The notes under the pieces are model-generated. The model was not told the origin of the DNA, did no database searches, and worked only from the letters and a program-made list of their open reading frames with translations. DNA of 55,053 bases. It comes from an uncultured Rhodospirillales bacterium. GTDB taxonomy: Bacteria > Pseudomonadota > Alphaproteobacteria > RF32 > CAG-239. Of this stretch, positions 1-7,261 are shown piece by piece. Within the stretch, counting starts at the first letter, position 1; every line of letters starts with the position of its first letter. The DNA is taken from contig CACYYO010000004.1 in the NCBI GenBank assembly GCA_902778645.1, positions 1 to 55,053 of the forward strand, in the 5' to 3' direction. The position numbers and the translations under genes were made by a program.

Positions 1-144
1 AGTATATAGAGCATCAAGGGAAAGAAGATTGCGCACAAGCGGAGCTTGACTTCAACTGACATCTAATCCTAGCCGGCGTAAGCCGGTAGTTGTTTAGAGC
101 AAGAGAATCCTTATTGATTAAAGGGGGAATAATTTTACTAAAAC
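1..144. other. Unassigned leader DNA with one GNRA-type hairpin
   Basis: No open reading frame or known RNA is recognisable here. The clearest structure is a short hairpin at 73-86, stem CCGGC/GCCGG closed by a GTAA loop, with a possible extra G-T pair at 72/87. The GTAA loop is of the GNRA type common in structured RNAs, so this could be the 3' end of an RNA element cut by the window edge, but nothing confirms that. A purine-rich AAGGGGGAA lies about 20 bases before the next ATG, too far for a normal ribosome binding site. Confidence 0.3.
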
Positions 145-432
145 ATGAAAAATATGTACGTGTACATAATGACAAATAAACCTAATGGAACCCTTTATGT
201 TGGTGTTACAAGTGATTTAATTCGGCGTGTTTGGGAGCATAAAAATAAAATTTATAAAGGTTTTACATGTAAATATAATTTGGATCGATTGGTGTATTAT
301 GAAGTGTATGACGATGAGTTAATCGCTATTGCGAGGGAGAAAGCGTTGAAAGATTGGAAAAGAGAGTGGAAAATTGAGTTAATCTATCAAAAAAATCCTT
401 ATTGGGAGGATTTGTATGATAGGTTACAATAA
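145..432 (+). CDS. GIY-YIG nuclease domain protein (small, stand-alone)
   Basis: A 95-residue protein that is essentially one GIY-YIG domain. Residues 5-33 hold the family's signature: the first strand YVYIM (the GIY position), the second strand TLYVGVT (the YIG position), then an Arg-rich helix ending in the usual WEHK. Proteins of this size belong to the stand-alone group often labelled UPF0213/COG2827, related to UvrC and homing nucleases. Their substrate is generally unknown. A conserved Glu expected in the second half could be one of several acidic residues near 53-64. No strong Shine-Dalgarno is visible before this ATG; an in-frame ATG at 154 is an alternative start. It is followed at once by direct repeats, and such small genes are often scattered among repeats. 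Confidence 0.8.
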   Translation: MKNMYVYIMTNKPNGTLYVGVTSDLIRRVWEHKNKIYKGFTCKYNLDRLVYYEVYDDELIAIAREKALKDWKREWKIELIYQKNPYWEDLYDRLQ

Positions 433-488
433 GGCTGTTTACACTGTGGATACCCGAATCAAGTTCGGGTATGACGAGAGGGCGAGAG
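433..488. repeat. 56-bp direct repeat, copy 1
   Basis: Identical over 56 bases to 534-589. The core is a palindrome, ACCCGAA TCAAG TTCGGGT, followed by ATGACGAG, so it can form a hairpin in either strand. It begins just after the stop codon of the GIY-YIG gene. Confidence 0.9.
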
Positions 489-497
489 GGGTTCTGT

Positions 498-522
498 CAT
501 TCCGTGGCTTGACCACGGAATC
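498..522. repeat. Intergenic hairpin repeat between the two direct-repeat copies
   Basis: Perfect 8-bp stem TTCCGTGG (500-507) / CCACGGAA (513-520) with a CTTGA loop, preceded by GTCA. It has the same build as the other GTCAT-type hairpin repeats in this window, but the stem sequence differs. Confidence 0.7.
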
Positions 523-533
523 TACAGGAATAT

Positions 534-589
534 GGCTGTTTACACTGTGGATACCCGAATCAAGTTCGGGTATGACGAGAGGGCGAGAG
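534..589. repeat. 56-bp direct repeat, copy 2
   Basis: Perfect second copy of 433-488, offset by 101 bases, with the same ACCCGAA/TTCGGGT hairpin. The two copies enclose a different hairpin repeat, so the block looks like a tandem duplication of a composite unit. Confidence 0.9.
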
Positions 590-622
590 AATAAAAAACC
601 GCACACAACGAGACAAAAAGAG

Positions 623-651
623 TTGATTTTTTGGACAAAATAAGCTATAGT
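623..651 (+). promoter_or_regulatory. Sigma-70-type promoter for the 548-residue unknown gene
   Basis: TTGATT at 623-628 and TATAGT at 646-651 are separated by exactly 17 bases. Transcription would begin near 658, about 25 bases before the ATG at 684. An AGGAG ribosome binding site lies seven bases before that ATG. Confidence 0.6.
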
Positions 652-683
652 ATAAACAAATAGAGATAGTTAGGAGCAAAACA

Positions 684-2330
684 ATGGCTGATAAATTTGA
701 TGAAGATTTCAAAAACTGGTTGAAGGATAGTAAAAGCATAGCTGATAAAGATATTACTACTTTAGAAACTGATGCTTCAAAAAAAGCAGAGTTAGAAGCA
801 CTGAAAAAAGAGTTTAAGGCTTTTCAGGTATATTTGGAATATTATAACAAAACTTATAGTGAACATAAAAATGGTCCTAGAAATGATAAGCAAGATACGG
901 AAAAGCATTTTGATGGAATCAAAAATGATTTGATTGGTAAAACAGAAGACGAGCAAAAAGCTTTTCTTGCAAACAATTATCCTCCATTGGGGGCTAGACA
1001 AGGACAGACAGGTTCTGGAAATACCCGAGATAATTTATGGATACAAGAAAAAATTAAGCATTGGAATAATGAATGGTGCCAAAAGCCGGATAAAGACTAT
1101 AAATTTGATCCGATTGAGACAGATATCAGATTAAAATTTGATATTTATAAAACAGAGGCTGATAAAGCTGCCGGTAAAAAGGCTGTTACGGTTGAGTATA
1201 ATAGCGAACGAGATGTTTCTTTATCAACAGAGGACGGCAAAGCACCGGATTTTGAGTTTTTTGATAAGATGGTTCAAGAGGCTAAAGAGAAGGACCATGT
1301 CCCCGGCGTCACGTTTGAGGGGGAAATGTCGCCCGACTTTAAGGCCAAGCTCGCAATTGCCTGCATTAAGTACGGTTTGCCGATGACAGGATATAGTGTA
1401 GAAAATCAAGCCGAATTATTCAACGGTCTACCTGAGGAAGATAAAGCAGCCATTCAAAGCAATAAAGAGCTTATGAGAACTATCGACAATCATTTTAAGA
1501 AAAAAGATTATCGGAAAATTTTTGACAATGCTAAAGAGGCAGCAGAGACATATAAAACATCAGATACTAACAAAAATCCTGATGGATCGTATAAGCCCTA
1601 TCAATTGCCTGATAATTTAGATGATGCCCATAAGGCTATCGTTTTTGCGGCTTATGAATTAGCCGGGATTACGGTTGAGGGCGTAAACAATGATGATTAT
1701 CTAAAAAGAGATTTAAATATGCCTAAAGAGGCTTTTGATAAAATTACAGACCATAATAAGGCTGCATATCAAGTCAGATACAAGACTTTGGAAGATAATG
1801 TCTTAGCGAATCAAGAAAAAGAGGAAGAGGAAGAGCTAAAGAAACTTGGAATAACAATGGTTTCTGATAAAAAAGATCCATCCAAAAAGATTTATAAAAT
1901 AAATGAGCCTGATTTGAATAATGAAGCAGAAAAAGAAAAAGCGGCAATGCTTTACTTAATTCTCCGTAAGGAAAACGCTAACCTTATTGATCCCCAAACT
2001 CCTCTAGCTATATCTCCATGGATGCCAGATAGAGATAGGTCTCTTCTTAAGGGTAAGAATGAAGGGATTAGAAATAATCAATTAGCATCTGTTAAGAAAA
2101 AACTGGATGATATAAGCAAAGGCAAGACTGATTCTAATCATGATAATGCTCAAAAACGGTTAAAAATTTTAAGAATTCAGCAGAAAGAAGCAAAATTCCG
2201 TACTGCGGATGAGCAACAAGAATTAAAAGCATATAGAGATAAGAAAAAGCAAGAACCAAAGAATAGTCCACAGCAAGGGATGACTTCTTATACTGCGCTT
2301 ATGGAAAAATTCAAGGGAAATCCAAGATAA
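684..2330 (+). CDS. Large hydrophilic protein of unknown function with two LPD7-like segments
   Basis: A 548-residue, highly charged, Lys/Glu/Asp-rich protein with no signal peptide and no membrane segment, so it is probably cytoplasmic or secreted by a non-Sec route. The start is supported by AGGAG and an upstream promoter. I do not recognise the whole protein. Two segments, about residues 190-245 and 300-340, share a pattern: a helix, then FxGxMSPDFKAKLAIA or a similar run, then YGLPMTGYS (first copy) or LAGITVEGV (second). This resembles the short 'large polyvalent-associated' domain 7 of phage and plasmid polyproteins (inference, by eye). The first segment's coding DNA, about 1295-1385, is visibly GC-richer than the rest. 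The C-terminal 150 residues look like charged helix or coiled coil. It is a single-gene unit closed by a strong terminator; alternatives include a structural or effector-like protein. Confidence 0.6.
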   Translation: MADKFDEDFKNWLKDSKSIADKDITTLETDASKKAELEALKKEFKAFQVYLEYYNKTYSEHKNGPRNDKQDTEKHFDGIKNDLIGKTEDEQKAFLANNYPPLGARQGQTGSGNTRDNLWIQEKIKHWNNEWCQKPDKDYKFDPIETDIRLKFDIYKTEADKAAGKKAVTVEYNSERDVSLSTEDGKAPDFEFFDKMVQEAKEKDHVPGVTFEGEMSPDFKAKLAIACIKYGLPMTGYSVENQAELFNGLPEEDKAAIQSNKELMRTIDNHFKKKDYRKIFDNAKEAAETYKTSDTNKNPDGSYKPYQLPDNLDDAHKAIVFAAYELAGITVEGVNNDDYLKRDLNMPKEAFDKITDHNKAAYQVRYKTLEDNVLANQEKEEEEELKKLGITMVSDKKDPSKKIYKINEPDLNNEAEKEKAAMLYLILRKENANLIDPQTPLAISPWMPDRDRSLLKGKNEGIRNNQLASVKKKLDDISKGKTDSNHDNAQKRLKILRIQQKEAKFRTADEQQELKAYRDKKKQEPKNSPQQGMTSYTALMEKFKGNPR

Positions 2331-2347
2331 TTTATATTTCTTTTTCG

Positions 2348-2375
2348 CTCCCGTTGCCAAAACGGGAGTTTTTTT
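2348..2375 (+). terminator. Rho-independent terminator of the unknown 548-residue gene
   Basis: Perfect stem CTCCCGTT (2348-2355) / AACGGGAG (2361-2368) followed by seven Ts. It lies 17 bases after the stop codon. Confidence 0.9.
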
Positions 2376-2406
2376 ATTTTCATAATGAGGGGATGACTTT
2401 TTTCTT

Positions 2407-2441
2407 CTCTGTCACTCCGGTCTCTGAGCCGGGATGACAAA
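2407..2441. repeat. GTCACTCCGG...GGATGACA-type intergenic repeat
   Basis: A short dyad of the form GTCACTCCGG...CCGGGATGAC, ending in GGATGACAAA. Its boundary bases match the tail of the longer repeat at 5879-5995. Confidence 0.6.
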
Positions 2442-2455
2442 GGGTGGGAAAGTTC

Positions 2456-2561
2456 ATAGGTGTCACCTCGAGCGCAGTCGAGAGGTCTGAGTGAGGGGAC
2501 AAAGACAATGTTTGGGATTGAATGTCATGCGCAGATCCCTCCGCTTCGGTCGGGATGACAA
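2456..2561. repeat. Long intergenic repeat, left copy flanking the foreign-looking lipoprotein gene
   Basis: About 106 bases nearly identical to 5879-5995. Shared landmarks in order are ATAGGTGTCACCTCGAGCGC, GAGAGGTCTGAG, GACAAAGACAA, TTTGGGATTG, ATGTCATGCGCAGATCCCTC and CGCTTCG, ending in GATGACAA. The right copy has a small insertion near its end. The two copies lie in the same orientation and bracket 2808-5807. Confidence 0.85.
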
Positions 2562-2807
2562 GAAATGATAAAAAACGCATTTCAAGTCGTTTTTGCGAAA
2601 ATAGCCAAAAATAGCACTTGCATTTTGAGTTTATATAGTGTATTCTATAAGCCTGAAAATCTTATTGTTGCTATTATTTTAAACGCGTTTAATATTAGAG
2701 TTTGAAACGAAAATATGGGAAAACGCCCGATAGCAACTGCGAAAAATTCTTTCCGCGGGTCGCAAGCCCGCTCATCATATAGTGTCTAATCAAAAAAAAA
2801 TAACAGT
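2562..2807 (+). other. Leader region of the 999-residue lipoprotein gene, without a Shine-Dalgarno
   Basis: No gene is present. A plausible promoter is TTGCAT near 2619 with TATTCT/TATAAG about 17 bases on. A hairpin GCGGG/CCCGC occurs near 2755-2771. The bases just before the ATG are A-rich (CAAAAAAAAATAACAGT) with no GGAG-type site. That is unusual among its neighbours and typical of Bacteroidetes leaders (family knowledge; the origin is inferred). Confidence 0.5.
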
Positions 2808-5807
2808 ATGAAAAAGATTTTTTCTTTTGCAGTTGCAGCTACGATAGTAGCTCTCTGCGCAGTTTTGTTCTCCTCCTGCGACGCAGCCGAGGAGAAGTAT
2901 TCGGTCGAGGGGATAAAGAAGTCGGAGGTTAAGACCTACGACGTCCGCAAGGACTCGTGTGGCGTAACCGCCAATACCTATCAGGCTGGCGGTGCTATAG
3001 CCACCCGTGCCGCCGAGGTCGAGCACCTTGATGGTACCTTCACGGCAACAAGCCGTATGAAGGCTGTGTTCTCGCTGAATGGCGAGGTGATTGCACGGCG
3101 TACTTGGACCGAGATTAACAAAATCGAAGGTCGCGGTATTTACAAGCCGCTGTACGCAAAAACCCTCGACTCCTTCAAGGAAAAGAATGTCCGTATGACC
3201 GATGAGGTCTTTAAGAACGGACAGACGGGAAAGTTTGTGAAGTTCGCCGAGGGAGACGGACACAACTTCTACTACTCATTCATTGTCACACACGAAGCTG
3301 AATCCGACACGTTCCAAATCTGGAATAAGACGAAGCGCAGCTTTGAGACATTTAATCGATGTCACAATGAGTTAGTAGAGTTGCGCTTTCTTTCGCAGCG
3401 AGTCACAGACCTCCAGCGCGATAGCGCCGGATGGCACGCCTACTCGTTGGTTCACGTCTACAGCGGTAGACTCTCGGAAGGCCCAAACAATGGCTTCACA
3501 TACGAGGTGAATATTCCTCTGGTGTGGGTCTGGAAGGGAACAAGTGAGCCGGAGTACCCTGAGGAGAAGCCCGAGATCATCGTCTGGGAGGATGGTGAGG
3601 AAGGTTTTGACTTTGTAAATGATTCTACAAGTCAGAGCTGGAAGGACATCATCCCGACCTTGGCCACTGGTACCAAGGGCAAACCCGACCGTATCGCGGT
3701 TCTCGTGCCTAATACCTACGAGGAGCCGGAATATCAGATTCTGACCACGGATAATTTATCATGGGGCGGATTTGATATGGTCGTCTATGACGAGGTCACC
3801 GAAGGTCCTGCCTACGACAAGGAAAATAATATCTCGGTTACGCCGTTTGTGAAAACGGTTAAAACGAGAAATTCCAAGGGAGCTTGTATCTTCAAGTTCC
3901 GTCGTGAGGGGAGAATCATCTTCACCGACAGTCTCGGCGGCAAGCACTACTTGCCGGAGCGCTCTTGGAGTGTTACTGATGATGGTTGGACAGATAAGTC
4001 CATGGAGCCGATGGAGAACTTCGAAAGAAAGCTCCTGACGTCTCACATTATCGGTACGTTCAACGAGCACAGCCACAACGCCAAGGGTGAGATTGAGCTC
4101 CGCAAGACTAAGGAGGCCGACGTGGAACTCGTTAATTATGAATATGAAAATCCTGGTATCAGGCCCATCACACCTAGCGTTCTTTACTGGTCATATTACG
4201 ACCAGATTGCTGTTTTCAGCAATGGCAATAAAGAAAAAGTAGGTGAAATCGGCACCAAGGTCAACATCAAGACTGATTCTCCCGAGAAGCAGGAAATTGA
4301 GGTTGATTCTTGGGATATTCAAGATTTGACTATCCGTAACTTCAACGCTACGCGTGGCATCATCCGACGCGACACCATCTCGACCGGTGTATTCACTATC
4401 ACCCCAAGTATCAAGAAGAACGTAACCCGTACCAACAAGTCCGAACACGAGTTCGTCACCACTTATGATGGCGAGGTCGTCTTTAAGGACAAGTTCGGAA
4501 ACGAAGTTAAGTTCTTGGCATTGGATCCGTCCTTTGCCGACAAGGGTGGTGTGGCTACGCTGAGCGACCTTCCTGAGGCTAATGATTTCGAGCGTAAGGC
4601 TATGACATCAACGCTTGCCGTGACAGCATACGGCGAAGATGTTTCTAACCACAAAGCCGAAGTCATCTTCAAAAAGAAGGTAGAGAAGGAGGAGCTGCTC
4701 TCGTGGGATAAGGAGCAAAGCTTGGAGCCTGCCGGCAACGGTCTCTGGACGTCGACGTCAACGCTCATCCTCAATTATAAGCTCGGTGGTCAGAAGAAAA
4801 TTGGTCCTATGACCATTACTGAAGACTGGAGCATTGTTGGGGAAGGCAAGACGCACATCGTCCTCGACGAGGCTAAAGCCCCTTATGCCAACTTCAATGA
4901 TGGCAATTGGGGAGCTCCGACCGAAAGTCATCCATATGATGGTGTGACCATGTTGACTTATAGCAAGACTTACAGTGAGAATTACACAACTCTCACCGAT
5001 AAGTATACGGCTAAGAAAACGACGGCCACCTTCAGAAAGGTGATTGACGGCAAGGAAATAAGCTTCGACTTCTTGAGCCCGAATGAGATGAGAATCTCGC
5101 ATAAGGCTGACAATCTCGTTGATGGTAAGCGTACCGCAACAGAGGGGAGCATGACCTATGACGTTTATGATCATACCGGATCTGTTACCGCGATGGTAAC
5201 CGGAAACGGCAAGTCTCAGACTCAGTCCGCGACGGATGAAAAAGAGATTTGGGTCAAGCAGGCTGAGGTAATCATCGTTCCGGAGCATCCGGAATGGGGA
5301 TACCCCGTAGGTTTGGCAAACAATGGGGCAACCCTTGTTTACCATAAGTTAGTAGGTGACTCTCAGGAGGGTGCTTTCCACAAGAACCTGATCATCAAGT
5401 ATGAAAAGGGTATCTTGGTTGTAACCACCCACTCCTATGGTATGAAGGGAAACAACTGGAATCCGGTTGACTTCACCTACACCGAGGAGGACTTCTACTA
5501 CTACGGGAAGCAGTATTATGGAAGGACTTTGACTCAGTCCAATTCCATTAACTCTGCCATCCTGCGGAATGATAAGTGGGAGCCCGCTGCTATCACCCCG
5601 GATGGTTCAGGTTGGGTGTATGTCGGTATTTCCGGCAACACGGTCAACATGAGCCAGAACTTGGCTGTGACAGCTGGTATCAAGAACTTTAACGGTGAGA
5701 CCACCGCTGCTAACAATCCGTACTTACGGTGGAGCGGCAAGGTCGATAACCAGAAGGTTCTGACCATCTATAACGCCAAAGGCGTGCCCGTCATTCGCTT
5801 CAAGTAA
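2808..5807 (+). CDS. Large Bacteroidetes-like surface lipoprotein with internal repeats
   Basis: A 999-residue predicted lipoprotein. Residues 1-24 form a lipoprotein signal ending LFSSC, with Cys24 as the lipidated residue, followed by Asp and a Glu-rich stretch as in exported Bacteroidetes lipoproteins. The mature part has no membrane segments and is rich in Thr, Gly, aromatics and beta-type alternation. A module of about 190 residues recurs: each copy has a FxDxxGxK-type strand and then FERKxxTS, seen near residues 402 and 592. The C-terminus IYNAKGVPVIRFK looks like a beta-strand ending. Codon choice (AAG, GAG, CTC, GTC) is GC-richer than in neighbouring genes and there is no Shine-Dalgarno. 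Together with repeat copies on both sides, this suggests transfer from Bacteroidales. Function is unknown; surface binding or adhesion is only a guess. Confidence 0.8.
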   Translation: MKKIFSFAVAATIVALCAVLFSSCDAAEEKYSVEGIKKSEVKTYDVRKDSCGVTANTYQAGGAIATRAAEVEHLDGTFTATSRMKAVFSLNGEVIARRTWTEINKIEGRGIYKPLYAKTLDSFKEKNVRMTDEVFKNGQTGKFVKFAEGDGHNFYYSFIVTHEAESDTFQIWNKTKRSFETFNRCHNELVELRFLSQRVTDLQRDSAGWHAYSLVHVYSGRLSEGPNNGFTYEVNIPLVWVWKGTSEPEYPEEKPEIIVWEDGEEGFDFVNDSTSQSWKDIIPTLATGTKGKPDRIAVLVPNTYEEPEYQILTTDNLSWGGFDMVVYDEVTEGPAYDKENNISVTPFVKTVKTRNSKGACIFKFRREGRIIFTDSLGGKHYLPERSWSVTDDGWTDKSMEPMENFERKLLTSHIIGTFNEHSHNAKGEIELRKTKEADVELVNYEYENPGIRPITPSVLYWSYYDQIAVFSNGNKEKVGEIGTKVNIKTDSPEKQEIEVDSWDIQDLTIRNFNATRGIIRRDTISTGVFTITPSIKKNVTRTNKSEHEFVTTYDGEVVFKDKFGNEVKFLALDPSFADKGGVATLSDLPEANDFERKAMTSTLAVTAYGEDVSNHKAEVIFKKKVEKEELLSWDKEQSLEPAGNGLWTSTSTLILNYKLGGQKKIGPMTITEDWSIVGEGKTHIVLDEAKAPYANFNDGNWGAPTESHPYDGVTMLTYSKTYSENYTTLTDKYTAKKTTATFRKVIDGKEISFDFLSPNEMRISHKADNLVDGKRTATEGSMTYDVYDHTGSVTAMVTGNGKSQTQSATDEKEIWVKQAEVIIVPEHPEWGYPVGLANNGATLVYHKLVGDSQEGAFHKNLIIKYEKGILVVTTHSYGMKGNNWNPVDFTYTEEDFYYYGKQYYGRTLTQSNSINSAILRNDKWEPAAITPDGSGWVYVGISGNTVNMSQNLAVTAGIKNFNGETTAANNPYLRWSGKVDNQKVLTIYNAKGVPVIRFK

Positions 5808-5820
5808 CTCTATATAAGAA

Positions 5821-5859
5821 GAACCGGCTGTGCTTTATGCACCGCCGGTTCTTTTTTTT
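5821..5859 (+). terminator. Rho-independent terminator of the large lipoprotein gene
   Basis: Stem GAACCGGC (5821-5828) / GCCGGTTC (5844-5851) followed by eight Ts, starting 14 bases after the stop codon. Confidence 0.9.
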
Positions 5860-5878
5860 GTGTTTGGGAGGAGAGATT

Positions 5879-5995
5879 ATAGGTGTCACCTCGAGCGCAG
5901 CCGAGAGGTCTGAGAGAGGTGACAAAGACAAGATTTGGGATTGGATGTCATGCGCAGATCCCTCCGCTTCGTTATCACTCCGGTCGAGATGACAA
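5879..5995. repeat. Long intergenic repeat, right copy flanking the lipoprotein gene
   Basis: Same-orientation copy of 2456-2561 with scattered substitutions and an extra TTATCACTCCGG-type segment near its 3' end, ending in GATGACAA. Confidence 0.85.
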
Positions 5996-6044
5996 TAAAA
6001 AAAAGGAGCGGGAGGGAGGGCTCAGGAATAAGGCTTGTTTTTTA

Positions 6045-6102
6045 CCGAACTAAAGTTCGGAGATCCTGACGTCGCTGTTTCACAGCTCCTCAGGATGACA
6101 AG
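6045..6102. repeat. Two-hairpin intergenic repeat (ATCCTGA...TCAGGATGACA family)
   Basis: First hairpin CCGAAC/GTTCGG (6045-6060). It is followed by a nested hairpin with outer stem ATCCTGA (6063-6069) / TCAGGAT (6090-6096) and inner stem GCTGT (6074-6078) / ACAGC (6082-6086), ending in GACAAG. It lies between convergent genes. Confidence 0.75.
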
Positions 6103-6137
6103 AAAAGGGGAGGAATAAATGAGAAGAAAATTTATTT

Positions 6138-6836
6138 TTACTTTCTGGTGTCAAAAACCTTAAAGTTTTGCTTGAGATAACTTAGCAACTCTTTATCTTG
6201 GAAAAAGCTGTCGCACATTGTTTCCGTGCTTTCTTTATCACTCGGAATCGGGCGGTATTTTTGCAAGTGGTAATTCTCGACCCCGCGTTCTTTTAATTGT
6301 TCCGCTATAGTATAAATATCCTTAATACTTAATAAACGAGGGTCGCAGGTGGTGCGGGTTTCAAAATCTTTCCCGCTTTTGATTAACAAATCTAAACTCT
6401 GTAAAATGTTGTTGAGCGGGGTTTGAGAGCCGGTCGCGCGTCGATAATGTTGCTCATCAAACGGTGCCTTTATATCAAACCCGACCCAATCAACCTGAGG
6501 TAACACTTTAGCAAACCTATCAGGGGCATAGCCTCCGGTATGCAAGCCAATCGTGTACCCTAAATTTTTTGCTTTCTGCATTGCTTCCGCAAGCCCGAGC
6601 TGCATCAACGGTTCCCCTCCGCTGAAAACAACTGCATCAAGCTTGCCTCGGCGCTTTTCTAAAAACTCAAAAAAGGCCTGTTCATCAATCTTTTCATCAG
6701 CATCCGCCGCTTGCAAATGGGTATTATAGCAAAACGGACAACGCCACGGGCAACCTTGTAAAAACAAAACTGCCGCAACGTGATTGGGGAAATCGACGAG
6801 GCTGAAACGCTCAACCCCGCCTATTTTGATGCTCAT
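6138..6836 (-). CDS. nrdG: Anaerobic ribonucleotide reductase activating protein (radical SAM)
   Basis: A 232-residue radical SAM protein of the NrdG type. It cleaves S-adenosylmethionine to install the glycyl radical on class III ribonucleotide reductase. Near residues 30-37 the motif CPWRCPFC gives the CxxxCxxC cysteines for the 4Fe-4S cluster. VFSGGEPLMQ near residue 70 is the SAM-contacting GGE motif, and a second half typical of the family contains the DIKAPF segment. The N-terminus IGGVERFSLVDFPNHVA is the usual NrdG opening. It is last in the minus-strand group nrdD - glycyl-radical ORF - nrdG, with a hairpin repeat in the 85-base gap before it. Other class III activases share this fold, but the neighbours settle the assignment. 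Confidence 0.92.
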   Translation of the reverse strand: MSIKIGGVERFSLVDFPNHVAAVLFLQGCPWRCPFCYNTHLQAADADEKIDEQAFFEFLEKRRGKLDAVVFSGGEPLMQLGLAEAMQKAKNLGYTIGLHTGGYAPDRFAKVLPQVDWVGFDIKAPFDEQHYRRATGSQTPLNNILQSLDLLIKSGKDFETRTTCDPRLLSIKDIYTIAEQLKERGVENYHLQKYRPIPSDKESTETMCDSFFQDKELLSYLKQNFKVFDTRK

Positions 6837-6868
6837 TTTTCAACCTTTCGATTATAAGGAAGAAAGAG

Positions 6869-6915
6869 ATTCCGGATATGGCACAGCCTGTAGGGTGTGC
6901 CCTCCGGAATGACAA
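6869..6915. repeat. Nested hairpin repeat between nrdG and the glycyl-radical ORF
   Basis: Outer stem ATTCCGGA (6869-6876) / TCCGGAAT (6903-6910), inner stem GGCACA...TGTGCC, ending in GACAA. It has the same architecture as 6063-6102 and 7205-7251 but different stem sequences. Confidence 0.75.
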
Positions 6916-6921
6916 CTTGCA

Positions 6922-7134
6922 TTATTCGGCGGCACAGCCACAAGACATAATTGCTGATTCATGCTCAGCGACCGCTTTGCTCTCGCAAAAACATACACGA
7001 GAATAAAATTCTGATTTTTTACCTTTGTTAAACTCAGAAACCGGGCGATGATAACCCATAACGCGAGTCCAAATCTCGCAAGGCTGTCTTTCTTCATCTG
7101 CTAATTTAATATCTTCGATATTAATAACGGTCAT
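6922..7134 (-). CDS. Stand-alone glycyl-radical domain of class III ribonucleotide reductase
   Basis: A 70-residue protein containing RVMGYHRPVSEFNKGK (residues 24-39). This matches the C-terminal glycyl-radical region of NrdD enzymes, where the Gly of RVxGY carries the radical made by NrdG. The large NrdD encoded upstream (7262-9316) stops soon after its zinc-binding cysteines and has no such motif, so this small protein is the likely missing piece and would act in trans (inference). Its own ribosome binding site, TAGGAGACATAAATG, shows it is translated separately. It is not a simple frameshift of nrdD: 127 bases with a hairpin repeat separate them. The C-terminus carries extra cysteines (CFCES, SCGC). 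The ORF 6852-7097 in another frame is a shadow. Confidence 0.85.
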   Translation of the reverse strand: MTVINIEDIKLADEERQPCEIWTRVMGYHRPVSEFNKGKKSEFYSRVCFCESKAVAEHESAIMSCGCAAE

Positions 7135-7204
7135 AATTTATGTCTCCTATGGTTATGTTATTAAAAAAATTAATTTGTGTTGCTAAAAGCAACCTGTCTT
7201 ATGG

Positions 7205-7251
7205 ATCCTGAATGTGGCGAGTCCAGTCGGGCTTGCCCTTCAGGATGACAA
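7205..7251. repeat. Nested hairpin repeat between nrdD and the glycyl-radical ORF
   Basis: Outer stem ATCCTGAA (7205-7212) / TTCAGGAT (7239-7246). Inner stem GGCGAGTCC (7216-7224) / GGGCTTGCC (7229-7237) pairs along its whole length when G-U pairs are allowed in the plus-strand RNA. It ends in GACAA. Confidence 0.75.
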
Positions 7252-7261
7252 CGGACAGAAG

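Noticed and set aside
433-589. Possible CRISPR array
   Set aside because: Only two repeat copies, no second spacer, and no cas genes. The repeat contains a hairpin but the intervening sequence is itself a known repeat type here.
416-643. 75-residue ORF over the direct repeats
   Set aside because: It overlaps the GIY-YIG gene end, has no ribosome binding site and consists mostly of repeat sequence.
2380-2580. 66-residue minus-strand ORF
   Set aside because: Entirely made of intergenic repeat sequence.
2562-2807. Bacteroidetes-type promoter (TTTG/TAxxTTTG) before the lipoprotein gene
   Set aside because: No copy with the right spacing was found; only sigma-70-like boxes are convincing.
2790-3263. 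157-residue minus-strand ORF, and similar ORFs within 3759-5767
   Set aside because: They lie opposite the lipoprotein gene and arise from its GC-richer codons; none has a ribosome binding site or recognisable domain.
6852-7097. 81-residue ORF overlapping the glycyl-radical ORF in another frame
   Set aside because: It lacks a ribosome binding site, runs through a hairpin repeat, and overlaps a gene with a recognisable RVxGY motif.
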